Assembly (NCBI GenBank): GCA_021209875.1 | Contig: JAGYVD010000009.1 | Coordinates: 310,001 to 374,000, forward strand | Reading direction: 5' to 3' | DNA: 64,000 nt | Origin: Rosellinia necatrix | Lineage: Eukaryota > Ascomycota > Sordariomycetes > Xylariales > Xylariaceae | In this document: in pieces, positions 46,184 through 58,734 of the stretch | How the letters are laid out: each line of letters starts with the position of its first letter | How positions within the stretch are numbered: the stretch's first letter is position 1 | Made by a program: the position numbers and the translations under genes | The notes under the pieces: model-generated | Database searches by the model: none | What the model was told of the DNA's origin: nothing | The model's input: the letters and a program-made list of their open reading frames with translations, nothing else

Positions 46184-49100
46184 AAAAGCCGCGCCGATTA
46201 AAAAGTTTTGTTAATTTTAGCAAAATCTATTATATAAGTTATTGCAGTCGGCCTTTTTTTTTGCTGTTTATTTATATAGCAAAACGTAAATTATGCTAGT
46301 CTTAATATTTTTTAATAAACTTTTCGCTGTATTAAAGTTGCTTTTTTATTATTTATTAATTATATTTATAACTTTATCCTTTTTATTTAATAAAATAATT
46401 AAAGCTATTATATTTTTAATTAAAATAATACTTAAAAACAATTTCTATTTTATATATGTTTTTTTGCCGAGATTTTGTTTAGCTTTTATAAGTTTAAATA
46501 GCAGCATTTATCGCTTAAAAAGTCGGGTTTTTAAAATTATACGTAAATACTCTATTAAAATTATTAAATAAATTTAAAAATTATTAAAAAATTTAATTTA
46601 TAAGCTAAGGTTTTATTTATCGCTTAACTGTTTAAAGTTTTAATTTTTATTAAAAATATTTTTTAATAATTAATTAAACAAATAATATTTTTATATAAAC
46701 ATAAAAAATTTAATTTTTTATTAAATTTTAATAAACAGTATTTAACGTTATAAATATGTTTTACTGCGGCTTAAACAAAATTTATTGCTAAATAAACGTT
46801 TTAATATAAATATTTGCAAAAAAACATATATTTAAAATTTTTTAATATTATTAAAATTAACTAATATTTTTAATATATTAAGCAATTTAAACTTAAATAA
46901 CTGTTTATAAAAAATTAAATATATAATATTATTATATACAGCGTTTAAGTTTTATTATAAAAAATATAATGTTTATTTAATCTATTTTTAATTTAATAAA
47001 TATATAATATTATATTATTATTTCAATTATTTAGTTTTTATGTTTTAATAAGCTGTTTACTTATAAATAATATATAGCTGTTATTATTAATTTAATACTA
47101 AATAATTTTTATATATTTTATTAAAAGTTAGATATAAACTTTTAGTTTTTATTAGAAATAATTTTTTTAAAAATGCTTTAGTTGTTTAATAAAAGTTGTT
47201 TAATTAAAACAATGCTTTATTTTTCCGCTATATATTTCTTATATTTAAAAATTAGTAATATATGTTTTAAAATAAAGCATAAAACTATTATTATAATATT
47301 ATACGTGTTAAAATATAGTTTTTTTATTTAACTATTAAAAAGTACTTTTAATTTTAACTTATAAAAATATTAGAATAAAGTTTATATTTATAATATATAT
47401 AAGTAATAAATTTTTAAATTTAATTAGTTTTAGCTTTTTATAAATAATTGTTTATTAGTTTAGTTTAAATTATATATGTTGTAATATTTAATATAATTTT
47501 TATTATTTATATTTTATTAGCTATTATAAATAGTTTTAATATTTATATTATTTATTAAATATTATAATATTATTTTTATTATATATTTATTTTAACATTT
47601 TTTAACTATGCCGATTAAAATATATAAACATTTTATATTTATATATATATTATATATTAGTCCGTTTATAATAATATTAAAAAATACTTAAGCTTAAAAT
47701 AAACCGCAACGTTTTTATCGTTTTTTTTTAAAAATATTTTTAAATCTTTTAATATTTATATATATTTATAATCTTTTATAAATGCTGCTAAAATTTATTT
47801 TTAAAGTTTTATTTATAATTACTTTTAATATAAATATATAAAGCACAGCTTTTAATTCTTTTTATATTATATTTAGCACAAGTTTATTGTTTATTTTACT
47901 AGTTTTTATTTATTTTTAAATATTTAATATTATTTATAAACAACTAAAAATATTTAATATATAGTTTAGCTTATTTAGCAAATAATATATATATAGTTTA
48001 TATTATAACAAATAAATAAATAAATTAATTAGTTTACGATTAACACGTTTAATAGCTGCAGTTTTTAAAATCGTTTATTTAATAATACTTTTAATAGCTA
48101 AATAATTTATTAATATAATTACTAGTTTTTATTAAATTATATTATTATATATAATTTTTAACTGTTTAAACTAAACATACTATTTTTAGTTCTAAAATCT
48201 ATAGTTTATTTTATGTTAATTAATAATTTATTTAAATATATTATTAATTAAACGTTAGTACTAAAATCGTTTTTTAGTTTTTATATATTTTTAGCTTTAA
48301 ATAAAAACTATTACTTTAAAACTTTTTATATTAATCCGTTAATTTATAAAAACAATTTTTTATATAAGTTATAATAAAATAAAATAATTTTTTATATATA
48401 ACATTTTATATAGCTTTAAATAAAGTTATTTTTAAAACAGTTAGTTTATAATATTTAGTTTTTATATACGTTTTATGCTTACTTAGCTTTTTTGTTTTAA
48501 TATGCTTTGTTTGCCTACTTTTAGCTAATAAAACAGCTTTTTTTTTTTATAGCAGCTTAATTAACTTTACGTAATATAAAATCAGGCTACGTAAAAATCT
48601 TGTCGCGTTTATATATTATTTAAAAGCTTTTAATTAACTTAAAAAAGCTAGGTTGTAAATTATTACAACGCAGCTCTTTAGTATTATTATTTTAAACACG
48701 TTTATTTTAAATCTAAATAAGTTTATTAAAAAATAGCTAATAAAAGATTTTATTAATAATATAACTATATATTTATTTTTAAATAGTTTAAATATAGTTT
48801 TTAAATGCTTTTTATATTATTTAGTAATATTTAAAAATATTATTATATTATTTATAAATGTTTTATAGTATTTTTAGTACATTTTAAAAAAATTGTTTAT
48901 ATAACGTTATATATAAACTAAAAAATTACGGAATTTTATTACTGCAACGCGGTATTTTTTTATTTTTTTTAAGCTTATTATTATAAACTAGTTTTTAAAG
49001 TTTAAATATATTAAAACTAATAAAAAATATTATTATATTAATAATAGTTATAAAATGCTTTTTTTAAAAAATCTAATTATTTCTGTTTATAATAATAATA

Positions 49101-52100
49101 AATAATTGTTTAATACAGCTATTTTATTAAAACTTTTAAGTTTATAATTATTTAGTTTTTTATATTATTATATTTAAAAGTTTTGTTTTGTTTAATATTA
49201 ATTGTTATATTATAAATATAAAATATATAAACAAAGTTAGTTTATTAACTTATTTTATATGTTTTTTTAATAAAAATCGTTATAAAATTTATTAAAAAAT
49301 CTATATTTTTATAACTAAATAAATATATACGATTTATAAGCTTAATGCTTTAGTTTTATTAACTTTTTATTAAAAAATCTTTTAATTATTGTTTAATTAA
49401 TATATTAACTGTTTTTTTATTTTGCTAAATATTAAAAGCTCCGGCTATTTTTTTAAATTTTTTAGCTAAAAATGTTTTTTTAGCATATATATATATGCTT
49501 ATAAAAATAATTATTTTTAATATATTTATAAGTTGCTGGATTTTTAATTTAAATATAATTTTAAAGATTTTAAAACGTGCTGTTTTTAATATTAATATAT
49601 TTTTATTTTTTTATTTAAAAAGGTTTATTATGTTTTTTATAGCATTTATAAGCGGCGTTTTAAAAAAAAACATAGCTAGATAAGCTTTTATAAAATCGGC
49701 GATTTTGTTTAATATTAGCGTGTTATATAAAAATATATTATTTATTGCTACTGTTATAATTACTAAAGTTATTTTAAACTATATATTTATATATATTAAT
49801 ATTCTAACTTAGTTAAATATTTATAAAAAGCTTTTTTTTTTATAAATATAAAAGATGTTATTAAAAAATAGCTTTACGCTATTGTTTATATTAATAATTA
49901 CAGCTGCAGCAGCAACTGCTAATACGTTTAAAGCTTTTTTTATAGTTATAACAAAATAGCTTTAATTTTTATTTTTTTATATTATGCTTATTTTAGCGCT
50001 TTTAATAATTATAACGCGTTTTTTAAACGCGTTAATTATTAACATAATATATAATATTTTTGCATTAATAATTATATTTATAGCTGCCGAAATAATTTTT
50101 AACGTAAAAAAACTAAAATTATAGTTAGTAAATAAAGCTTTATATTTAACAGCTATATAAGCTTTTTTTTCTGTTTTAAAGTTTATTTTTTTTTTGCTTG
50201 TTATTTTTTTTACGCATTTATATTTTTAGGCTTAAATATTAAATTTTAATTAAAACTTGTTTAAAATTAAAAATTAAATTATATTAGCTTTATAGCTTAT
50301 GGTTGTTTAATATAAAAAAAAAAAAATTATTTTTAAAAAATAGGTTAAATTTTAATTTTTTTATTACTTAGCTTTTTTTACAGAATTTTTATTTTATTAA
50401 TTCTTTTTTATCGTTAGTTTTTTTATAAACAAACAAAAACTTAATCTATTTTTTAAGCTTAATTAGTTTTAATCTAATACTTTAAAAAAATCTGCGTCGC
50501 TTTTTTATTGTGTGTTTTAAAATATTTAAAAAAGCTTTATTAATATATGTTATATTTATGCTTAAATTAACGTATACTTCTACTTTATTGTTTATTTTAA
50601 AGTTTTATGTTTTAAATTATAACTAAATATAACGTATATATTTTCTATTCTTTTTTTATATTATATATAAAAGCTTTTTTAATACGTTTTATTTTTTCGG
50701 CACTTTATAAATAATTAGCGGTTTTTATTTGTTTAGTTATTTTTTGCCTAAAGTATACTATTACATTTTTTACCGTATTTTTTTTAGCTTGTTTATAATA
50801 TCGCAAATGCTTAAAAAATAAATTGCAAAATAATATTAATACAGTATAATATCTGCATATACGTTTTTTTAAATTAAATAAAAACAGTATATTTAACTTT
50901 TTAAAACAGATGTTAAGTTTATATTTACGTAGATATTAGATTTTTTTATTACTAGTAATAAATTCTTTATAGCATTAATAATACGTTAAGTTTACTACTA
51001 GCTAATACAACGTTTTAAATATATTATTTTTTTTTATTCCTTAATAAATAATAGTTTAATTAACTTTTATTAGCTTTTTTATAAAAAAAATAAACTTAAT
51101 TGTCCCGATTATTAGTACGATTTTTATTATTATAATTATTTCTGCTATATTAATCGTTATTTTTTAACTATTAATTGCTTTTATTAAAATTATAGTTTTT
51201 ACGATTTCTGCGTTTTTGCAAAAAGCTAGATAATCGGTTGTTTTATCAGTTTTAATTATATTAATTATTACAGTTATATTTACCGCTGTTATAACATTAT
51301 TAATTTCTATTATTATTTCTCTAATACTATTCTTTTAATCGGTTATATAAACAATTTTTTAATTAGTTTCTAAAATAATAATTATTTTTAAAAAAAAACC
51401 TAGGTTAATATATGTTTTTTTAAATATTAAAAGTTATTAATTATATAAAATACGCTATATTTTTCGTCTGCTAATCACTTTTTAGCTAAGTTCTATAGAT
51501 TTTTTTGATTTTTTAATTTTAAACATATATTCTTTTATTTGCTAATTTTGAAAAAATAGTTTTAAAAACTGTTTAATTTCTAATTTTATATTATTATAAA
51601 TTTATATTATTATTTCGCGCTAGTTTTTATTATTAATACTTAAAATATTTATAATATATATATATTTTAATTATATTTATATATATTAAAATAAAATATA
51701 TAAATTTTAATATATATTATAAAGCGTTAAATAATTAGCTTTAAATTTATATATAGCTATACTAACGTTTATTATAAAGCGTTGCTATATTATTTTAATT
51801 ATTTAGCTTATATTTTTACAACGTAGTTTTATACGTGTAATAAAGTTTAACTTGTTGTTTTATTATAAAACTGCTAGTTTTATAAAAAATGTTTAAAATA
51901 AAAACAAAATTTATTATTTTATTTTATATTATATTTTGTTATTTTTAAAAATAAAAATAAACGGTTTATAAAAAATATATGTCGGTAAAAATAATCTTTT
52001 TTTTATTACTATATTAAAATTGTTAAAATTATTATATAATAAATTAAATATACTGATTTTTTTTTTTAGCTTAATGTTTTTATTATAAATATTTATAAAT

Positions 52101-53198
52101 TAAATATTTAATAAATTAAAACTTTTTATTTATATTTTTTTTATTTATCTGCTTTATTTATGTTATAATTAAAGTCCGATAAATAATTAAATAAGTTTAG
52201 GTTAGCAGGTGCTTTTATTTTTATATTTTTTTTAAAAGTTTTTAAAATTTCTAAGCTGCATAAATAATAAATAGTTTATTAATGCACTGCTTTATTATTT
52301 TTAGTTTATTGTTTAATTATTTATTAATATAAGCTTTTTTTTATATAAGTTATTTTGTTTTTTTTATTGCGTTTTTTTTTTTGTAGTAAATTGCAGCATA
52401 GTTCTGCTTTTTTAAGTTTAAGCTTTATTTTATTATTTTAAACATATTTAATATAATAGCTTATATTTTTTTTCAAGCTTTTATTTATTTATTATTTTAA
52501 ATAAAAAAATAAGTAATAATATATTAGTTTAGGCCTACTTTTTAAAAAATATCGATTTTTTTTTTTTAAAAAAAAGTTTTTTAAGGTTTTTTTTTTAACT
52601 TATTGTTTTAAACAGTTGCCGTTTTTTAGTTTTAAATTTAGCTAGCAGCTTTATTTTAAGTTTTAAATATTTAACAATTTTTTTTTGTTAATTTATTATT
52701 TAATTATTTTTGTTTTAAAGCATTATTTTAAGCATATAAGTATTTTTTTTTTATAACCGTCGGTAAACTTAATAAATCGATAAAATAAACTATAATATTA
52801 AAAATAAATAAAATAAATAATTTATATTAAACAGCTGGTTTAAATATCTGCAACGTTTGCTTTATTTCTAGTTAAAATATAAAAATATATATTAAGCTTA
52901 TTGCTTATTTTTATTACGTGTTTATAAAGTTTTTTCCGACGTTTTTAGCCAGCTATACTATTTAAGCAACTTTTTAATTTTTAAAGTAGATCGCTAGTAA
53001 AAATAATATTTAGTTTTAATAAATATATTAAATATAAAAAAAAACTTTTGTTTAGCTTATTTAAATAATATATGTTTTTAATAGCAAGCACACGTTTTTA
53101 CGCTTGTAAAAACGGTCGGAGATAGTTTTATTTTTAAAAAAATAAAATTTAATAGTTTAGTTTAGTTTTTATAAAAAAACGTTATAAAAGCACTAATT

Positions 53199-53402
53199 TA
53201 AACAATATATTATAAAAATATAAAATATATATTATAAAAAAATTAAAAACTAGCAAATCTAAGCTAAGCTAAAGTTTTACTTAAATATAGGCTAAAGCCT
53301 ACATATATAAGGCTAGGCCTAATTAGGTCGTGCCTGTGGCCACGGGCTACAGCACCCCAAGCGAGGGGCTTATATAAGCGCTCCCTCTACGCGCGCGTAT
53401 CA
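53199..53402. repeat. Right LTR of element B
   Basis: 204 bp, the partner of the left LTR. It is less mutated in its second half, where CTTATATAAGCGCTCCCTC (TATA-like element) and GCGCGCGTATCA are intact. The two LTRs thus have their RIP-type changes at opposite ends. Confidence 0.88.
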
Positions 53403-53544
53403 GTTGCACAGGCTACGGCTGGCAACAGGTAGCCCACGGCCACCCCTGCAGGGGTTAATTCTAGACTTACTAGAATTCCCCACCTAGCAGAGGAATTAAT
53501 AGAGGCATCTTTCTTTCTACCCTCATACCAACTTTCTCACTTTA

Positions 53545-54313
53545 GTTGCAAACATTTTTTAAACTTTAGAGCAATTATAAACAATAGCTTATAAATAAAG
53601 TGTTTATTATTTTTTATATTATTTGCTGGTTTTAATATTTTTTTATTTAATACGTTTAAAAACTCAGGCGTATTTTTTTTAAATTATTATTTAAGCTTGT
53701 AAAGCTAAAAAAGCTAGTTAATCGCAGAAAGCAATAATAATTGCTTAAATTGTTTATTTTTTGTTTTTATTTATTATAGCTGCGACTTTTATATATTTAA
53801 TTTTAATAGTTCTTTTTATTTATTTATATAGTATTAAATATTTAATAAATTTAGTTAAGCCTGCGTTATATAATATCGCGAATTTTTATAATTTTTAAAA
53901 TGTTTAAAATTAATTTATTAAATAATAAGCTTAAAATTTTTATTTTTGCATTTTTTTTTTAAATTTAGCAATGATCTAATCTTTTATTAAAAACACTAGT
54001 TTAATATTAAAAAAATAAATCGTTTTTAATACGTTTAAATTAATAATATTTTAGAAATTTTTATTTTTAGCGTAAATTTTAAACTTTTTAAACCAGCAAA
54101 ACTAATTTGTTAAGCTGTTTAAAATAATAAGCTTAATATAATTAGTTGTTATAATAAAAATAAATTGCTAAGTTTTAACGATTAAATTAAATAATCGTTT
54201 TAAATATAAAATAAATAAAAATAAAAATAATAATTTTAAATTAATAATCTTTAAAACAAAAATCGCTTTTATAACAAAAAGTACTAGCTTATTTAATAAA
54301 CTAAACTTATAAT
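53545..54313. other. AT-rich sequence without identifiable feature
   Basis: RIP-type sequence to the right of the D4/B nest; nothing recognised. Confidence 0.5.
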
Positions 54314-54632
54314 TATTATAAAAAACAAATAAATCGTATAAAAACAATAAAATTAAAGCTAAACAATTAATACAAGCAAATTAATTCAAGCTTATAATAA
54401 TAATTTATTTAATTAAATTATATTATATAAAAATAATAGGACTAGCTAGCTTATATATACAGCTTAAAAAAGATTATATTTTTTCTGCCTTATAATTAAT
54501 CTGTTTAAATAGGTCAGGCTTATACGAGCCTGACCGCTTACTTTAACAGCTACTAATTTAGCCACAGGGCTTACTGCGGCACTTGGGCTGCGATCACCAG
54601 CCTTCTGCCAAGGCTATCTACTTTATCGTGAC
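54314..54632 (+). repeat. Family E repeat, copy 2
   Basis: Its first 262 bp align with 30,762-31,027. The start is TATTATAAAAAACA where copy 1 has TGTTGCAGAAGAACA, a RIP-type decay. It continues past the point where copy 1 stops, through GCACTTGGGCTGCG and the stem AGCCTT/AAGGCT to CGTGACA. The centre has an 8 bp stem GGTCAGGC/GCCTGACC around a TTATAC loop. Confidence 0.7.
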
Positions 54633-56511
54633 ATTTTTATAATTAAAATGCTTTAGTATTAGCGTGTTAATTAGTTTATTTTTTAACGTTTTAAACGTTT
54701 TTTAGCAAAAGTTTAACTAAGTTAAGTTAGCTTTAATATAAGTTAAGTTATTTAATAGTTTAGCTATTTATTTATATTTATAAATAAATTTTTATAAAAG
54801 TTATAAAAACTTAAAAACAACTGCATTTTTTTTAATAACGGTTTGTTTGTTTTTTTTTAATATTTTTTAATTATAAATAATTTTAACTTTATTAAAATCG
54901 ACTTTTATGCTTTTAATTTTAATAATAAACTTAAAAACTTAGTTTTTTTTATATAAAACTTATATTTTTTAAGTTAGCTTATAATTTTGTTTTTTAAAAC
55001 ATAATAATATTTTATTTATATAATATTAATATTTTAATTTATTATTAAAATAAATTAAAATATTATTAATATAAGCTATCTAAAAATATTTAAATATTTT
55101 TATAATATATTATTAATATATTTTTAAAAGTTGCCAGCCTATTAATTAATTTTAAAAACAGCATTTTAAACTAATAAGCTTTATATTATGTTTAAAAAAC
55201 GGTTAATTTTTTATTTTTTTTTACAATATAAATATAACAAAACGTTTATTTAATATTAATCCTAATAAATATTTTAGCCCATATCATATAAACTAATGCT
55301 TCCCCAATCAATAGCAATAAATATTAATTTTTTCATATTAAAAAGTTTAATTTTTTATAATTAATATATAAACGTAACAATTTATTATTTTTTATATAAA
55401 CAATATAAAAGCAGCTTAAAAGCTAAGGTAAACTTTATCAATTTTTTGCTAAATTGTTATAAATATATTATTAGCAGGTTTTAGCTTTTTATATAATATT
55501 TTATAAAAAAATTATATTTTAATATTTTAGGTTTTAATTTAAAATTAAGGGGTAATTTATTTCTAGCTTATATAAAAACAGGTTGTTTAAAGAAGCTTTT
55601 AAAAAATATTTAAATATTTATAGTAAGCTTTTAAAACAGTTTGTTATAAGTTTTCTTTTAATTTTATTTTATTTTTAAGTAATAGTTTATTTTAAGTTTT
55701 TATTATTTATTATTTATTATTTTATTAATTTTATATAACGTAGTTATATTATAATATATTATTTTATTTTATTATAACGTTATATTAAAAGCTATAGCTT
55801 TAATAGTTATAATTTTATTAATTAATGTTTATATTATTTAATAATATTTTGCCGAAGTTAATAAAAGCTTTAAGCGTTTTTTTTTTAGTAAAGTTTATGT
55901 TTTAAGCCTAGTTTTTACTATTTTAAAAGCTAGTTTAGCTTTTTAGCTTAATATTTTTTTTATTTTATATATTTTTATATGGTTTTATTTTTGTTTAAAA
56001 TATTTATTAGTTTTAAAGTTTTAAAACTTATATTAAAATAGTTCTAAAAAATAAAACTTTTAAGCTTATATTTTTAATAATTAATATAATTTTTAGCTAA
56101 ATCATTTTTTGCTGCATTTAGTTTAAAATATTTTAAGTTTATAACTTTTTTTTTTTGCTGTATTTAATTAAATTAACTATTTTTATGTTTTTTATTTTTT
56201 TAATTTATTAATTTTTTTAAGCAACATTTTTTTAATATTCAGGATGTTTTAATAAATCTTCTGTTTTATTTATTAAAATTTTAAAAACTTAATATTTAAA
56301 TTTTTGCTTGTTTAAAAATAAAAGTTGTTTATATAAAAAATTTATTAGCACGTTATAATAATTATAATATTTTTTTAATAATTACGTTATATTTTATATT
56401 AATAATTATTAAAAAACTTTTATATAGGTTTTTTATATTTTAAAATATAATTTTAAAGCTAAGTTTATTTATTAAATTAAATTACTGTTATATTTAACAA
56501 TAATAGTTAGT
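54633..56511. other. T-rich AT-rich block, unidentified
   Basis: About 1.9 kb of RIP-type sequence with a T-rich plus strand; no domain or repeat end recognised. Confidence 0.45.
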
Positions 56512-56880
56512 TCTATATCACCAACAGGGCACACCGCGCAGTGTAAATAGCATGTATTCTGGGGTGGAGCGTGAGCCTAATACGGGTCGCTTTCGGTACA
56601 AGGCCGCAGCTAAAGGTGTAGCAAACGTATGCTTATCCTTTAACGTTAAATTCAGTACGTAGTCGGGCTTAAAAAGCTAGCTGGAAAAATGTCCTACGTT
56701 ATATATGCTATTTACCGACTAGAAAAACCTAATCTTTCTCTGGTGGCCTGTTGCCATCAGGTGGTGGGTGGGACAAATTCGGGGCTATTTCAAGTCTAAT
56801 ATGCCTGAGAGTTAGGGTTGTAGAAGGGGAAGTTGGGTGGTGGAGCCCTGACCCTAGTAGAACCCAATCATTAAAACTTA
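56512..56880. other. Unmutated GC-normal island of unknown origin
   Basis: About 370 bp of ordinary composition in the middle of the AT-rich block. It has no long open frame, no tRNA-like fold that I can draw, and no match to families A-E by eye. The edges read CTATATCACCAACAGGGC and CTAGTAGAACCCAATCA. It may be a solo LTR without a visible TSD or a late unique insertion. Confidence 0.6.
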
Positions 56881-57021
56881 TTATAATCTCAGGTTTTAAA
56901 TATTTTATTATTTAAGCAGCAAAAATTATGTTAATTAAAATATATATATCTGTTTTAAGATAAGCTCAAGCTTTAATAAATAATATAAGTTTATTATTGA
57001 TTATAATATAATTTATAAAAA

Positions 57022-57210
57022 TAATACGCGCGTATAAAAAGAGCGCTTATATAAGCCCCTTGCTTGGGGTGCTGTGGCCTATAGTTATACGCACAACTTA
57101 ATTAGGCCTAGCCTTATATATATAAACTTTAGCTTATATTTAAATAAAACTTTAGCTTAGCTTAGATTTACTAATAGATTATTTTTTATAATATATATTT
57201 TGTTGAATAG
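57022..57210 (-). repeat. Partial LTR of family B, reverse orientation
   Basis: The reverse complement of the B LTR from its CGCGTATTA end through GCACCCCAAGC and GGCCTAATTAAG to TAAAATATATATTAT-like sequence. The first bases of the LTR are divergent or lost, and no TSD was found. Confidence 0.7.
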
Positions 57211-57775
57211 GCTTTGTATGTGCGATATATATACTGTTCACGCGTGAAATAGAATATAACTTTTTGTTATACGATGTTTATTATGCTTAATAATTATTTT
57301 ATTTAAGTAATTATTATGTGTAGCATTTTTTTAAGTTTTATATAAAAATTCTGCTAGCGTACAACTTATTAAAATAACAGCGATAATATAGCTTGTTTTA
57401 CGTATAAAGCATATATGCTGTATGTATATATATAATATATACGTTATATGCTTATATAAAACATATGCACGTATAACAGTTATAAATAATTATAACTAAT
57501 TGCTATAGTTCTAATACTAGTTTTTTTTTTTATTAGTTGTAGTTTTTTATTTATATGTTGTTTTTTGCTTATATATAGTTGTCTGCATATATATAATTGC
57601 TTATTTATACGTAGTTGTTTTTTTATATAAAGTTTTCTGCTTATACGCAGCTTTTAATTTATGCACGTTTTATATAACTGCTGCCCGATGCTTAAGCCTA
57701 GGCCTAAAGTTGCTAGCATGCCTTCTGCTGCTTAAATATATATACAGCTTTATTTATAGCTAACTTTTTGTTCTG
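57211..57775. other. AT-rich sequence with many TATA/ATGC words
   Basis: Contains alternating ATATATATGC/GCATATAT-type words (57,400-57,470) and a run of similar TATAGTTG/GTAGTTG words (57,520-57,660). No gene is recognised. Confidence 0.4.
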
Positions 57776-57784
57776 CTGTTCTGT

Positions 57785-57832
57785 TTGCTTTTTTTTTTTT
57801 TTTTTATATATGCATATATATATATATATACG

Positions 57833-57863
<31 letters not shown>

Positions 57864-57980
57864 GCTTTTTTTTTATACGGTGTAAATACTGACTTTTAAA
57901 AGCTGCAGCATTAATAATAATAATAATAACAATAATAATATTTACTGCTGCTTCTGCTGCTGCTGCTGCTGTTTTTATAC
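57785..57980. repeat. Compound microsatellite: poly-T, TA, AAT and CTG tracts
   Basis: A poly-T run is followed by TATA(TG/CG)-interrupted TA repeats (57,806-57,862), then an AAT run (57,914-57,942) and a GCTGCT run (57,952-57,972). The CTG tract is unusual in that it survives in a RIP-degraded block. Confidence 0.8.
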
Positions 57981-58569
57981 TGCCTGCCCGCCTTTGCTTT
58001 TATTTTACGTTTTTTTTAATAAAAAATGTTTTATAGTTTGCAAACTTTGTTTATATAAAAAAAAACGGCTAAGTAAAAGTTTACCGTTTTTTTATAAAAA
58101 CTTAAGCTTGCTAAGCTTTAATATAATTTTTATATATTAATATACGTAAATTTTTTTTTAAACAGATAATTATTTATATGTTTTATTTTTTTTGTTAATA
58201 AGTTTTTATATGTAATAAAATATTAAAAATATTGTTGCTGTTATTTTTTTATAATATTTTGTTTTAAATAACAGCTTTAAATGTTTTTATAAATGTTTAA
58301 GCTAAGTTTATTTGTTATAAAAGTTATTTTTAAGCTTTTTAGTTTAAAGCTAAAAACTTAATATTTAAAATCTATATAAATAAATTATATAGTAGCTGCT
58401 GTTATAATTAAAAAGCTTTATTTAGCTTATATTATTAAGTTTTAGTTTTTAAAAAATATTTATGTTTTTATATTTAGCGCTTATATAAAACATAATGTTT
58501 TAATTATAGCTAAAAAAAAAAAAAGTAAATAAATTTGTTTTTTGCTTTTTTTTATGTTTTGTTTTTTAT

Positions 58570-58665
58570 ATATAAATAATATAAAAATAAAAATATAGTT
58601 TATATAAATATAAAAATAAAAATATAGTTTATATAAATATAAAAATAAAAATATAGCTTGTATAT
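58570..58665. repeat. Tandem repeat, three copies of about 29 bp
   Basis: The unit contains ATATAAAAATAAAAATATAG followed by TTTATATAA and repeats three times with few changes. Confidence 0.8.
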
Positions 58666-58734
58666 AGTTTTTTTTATACGTAAAAAAAAAAAAAAATAAC
58701 TTTTAATTTTTTTTTTTAAAAAATTAATTGTTAT

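Larger units (their letters stand above)
45980..53402. mobile_element. Full-length LTR retrotransposon B
   Basis: A 7,423 bp element with two 204 bp LTRs (45,980-46,183 and 53,199-53,402) and a perfect TSD GTTGC (45,975-45,979 and 53,403-53,407). LTRs begin TAAGAGG or its mutated form and end CGCGTATCA or CGCGTATTA. The interior is T-rich on plus, so coding was probably on minus, but I could not identify domains through the stops. The superfamily is therefore open. Small open frames at 46,293 and 49,495 are chance products of AT-rich sequence. Confidence 0.88.
45909..53539 (+). mobile_element. Family D hairpin insertion, copy D4, split by element B
   Basis: The left part (45,909-45,979) starts TGATAGAGTCCCC and the right part (53,408-53,539) ends CCAACTTTCTCA. 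Together they make 203 bp with TSD CTTTA (45,904-45,908 and 53,540-53,544). Left palindromes: CCCC-GAA-GGGG (45,918-45,928) inside TGATA/TATCA, and CGAGCC-AAC-GGCTCG (45,940-45,954). A mutated core TTAGATTAAATAGG is at 45,962-45,975. Right palindromes: GGCTAC/GTAGCC (53,411-53,434), CCCCTGCAGGGG (53,443-53,454), and AATTCTAG-ACTTA-CTAGAATT (53,457-53,477). Confidence 0.85.

Noticed and set aside
46293..46571. 92-codon open frame in element B
   Set aside because: It lies in the RIP-degraded interior, is made almost wholly of Ile, Leu, Phe, Lys and Asn, and the same region in B' is full of stops. Chance frame in T-rich DNA.
56512..56880. tRNA gene in the GC-normal island
   Set aside because: No acceptor stem, A box or GGTTCNANNCC-type B box could be placed in a consistent cloverleaf.
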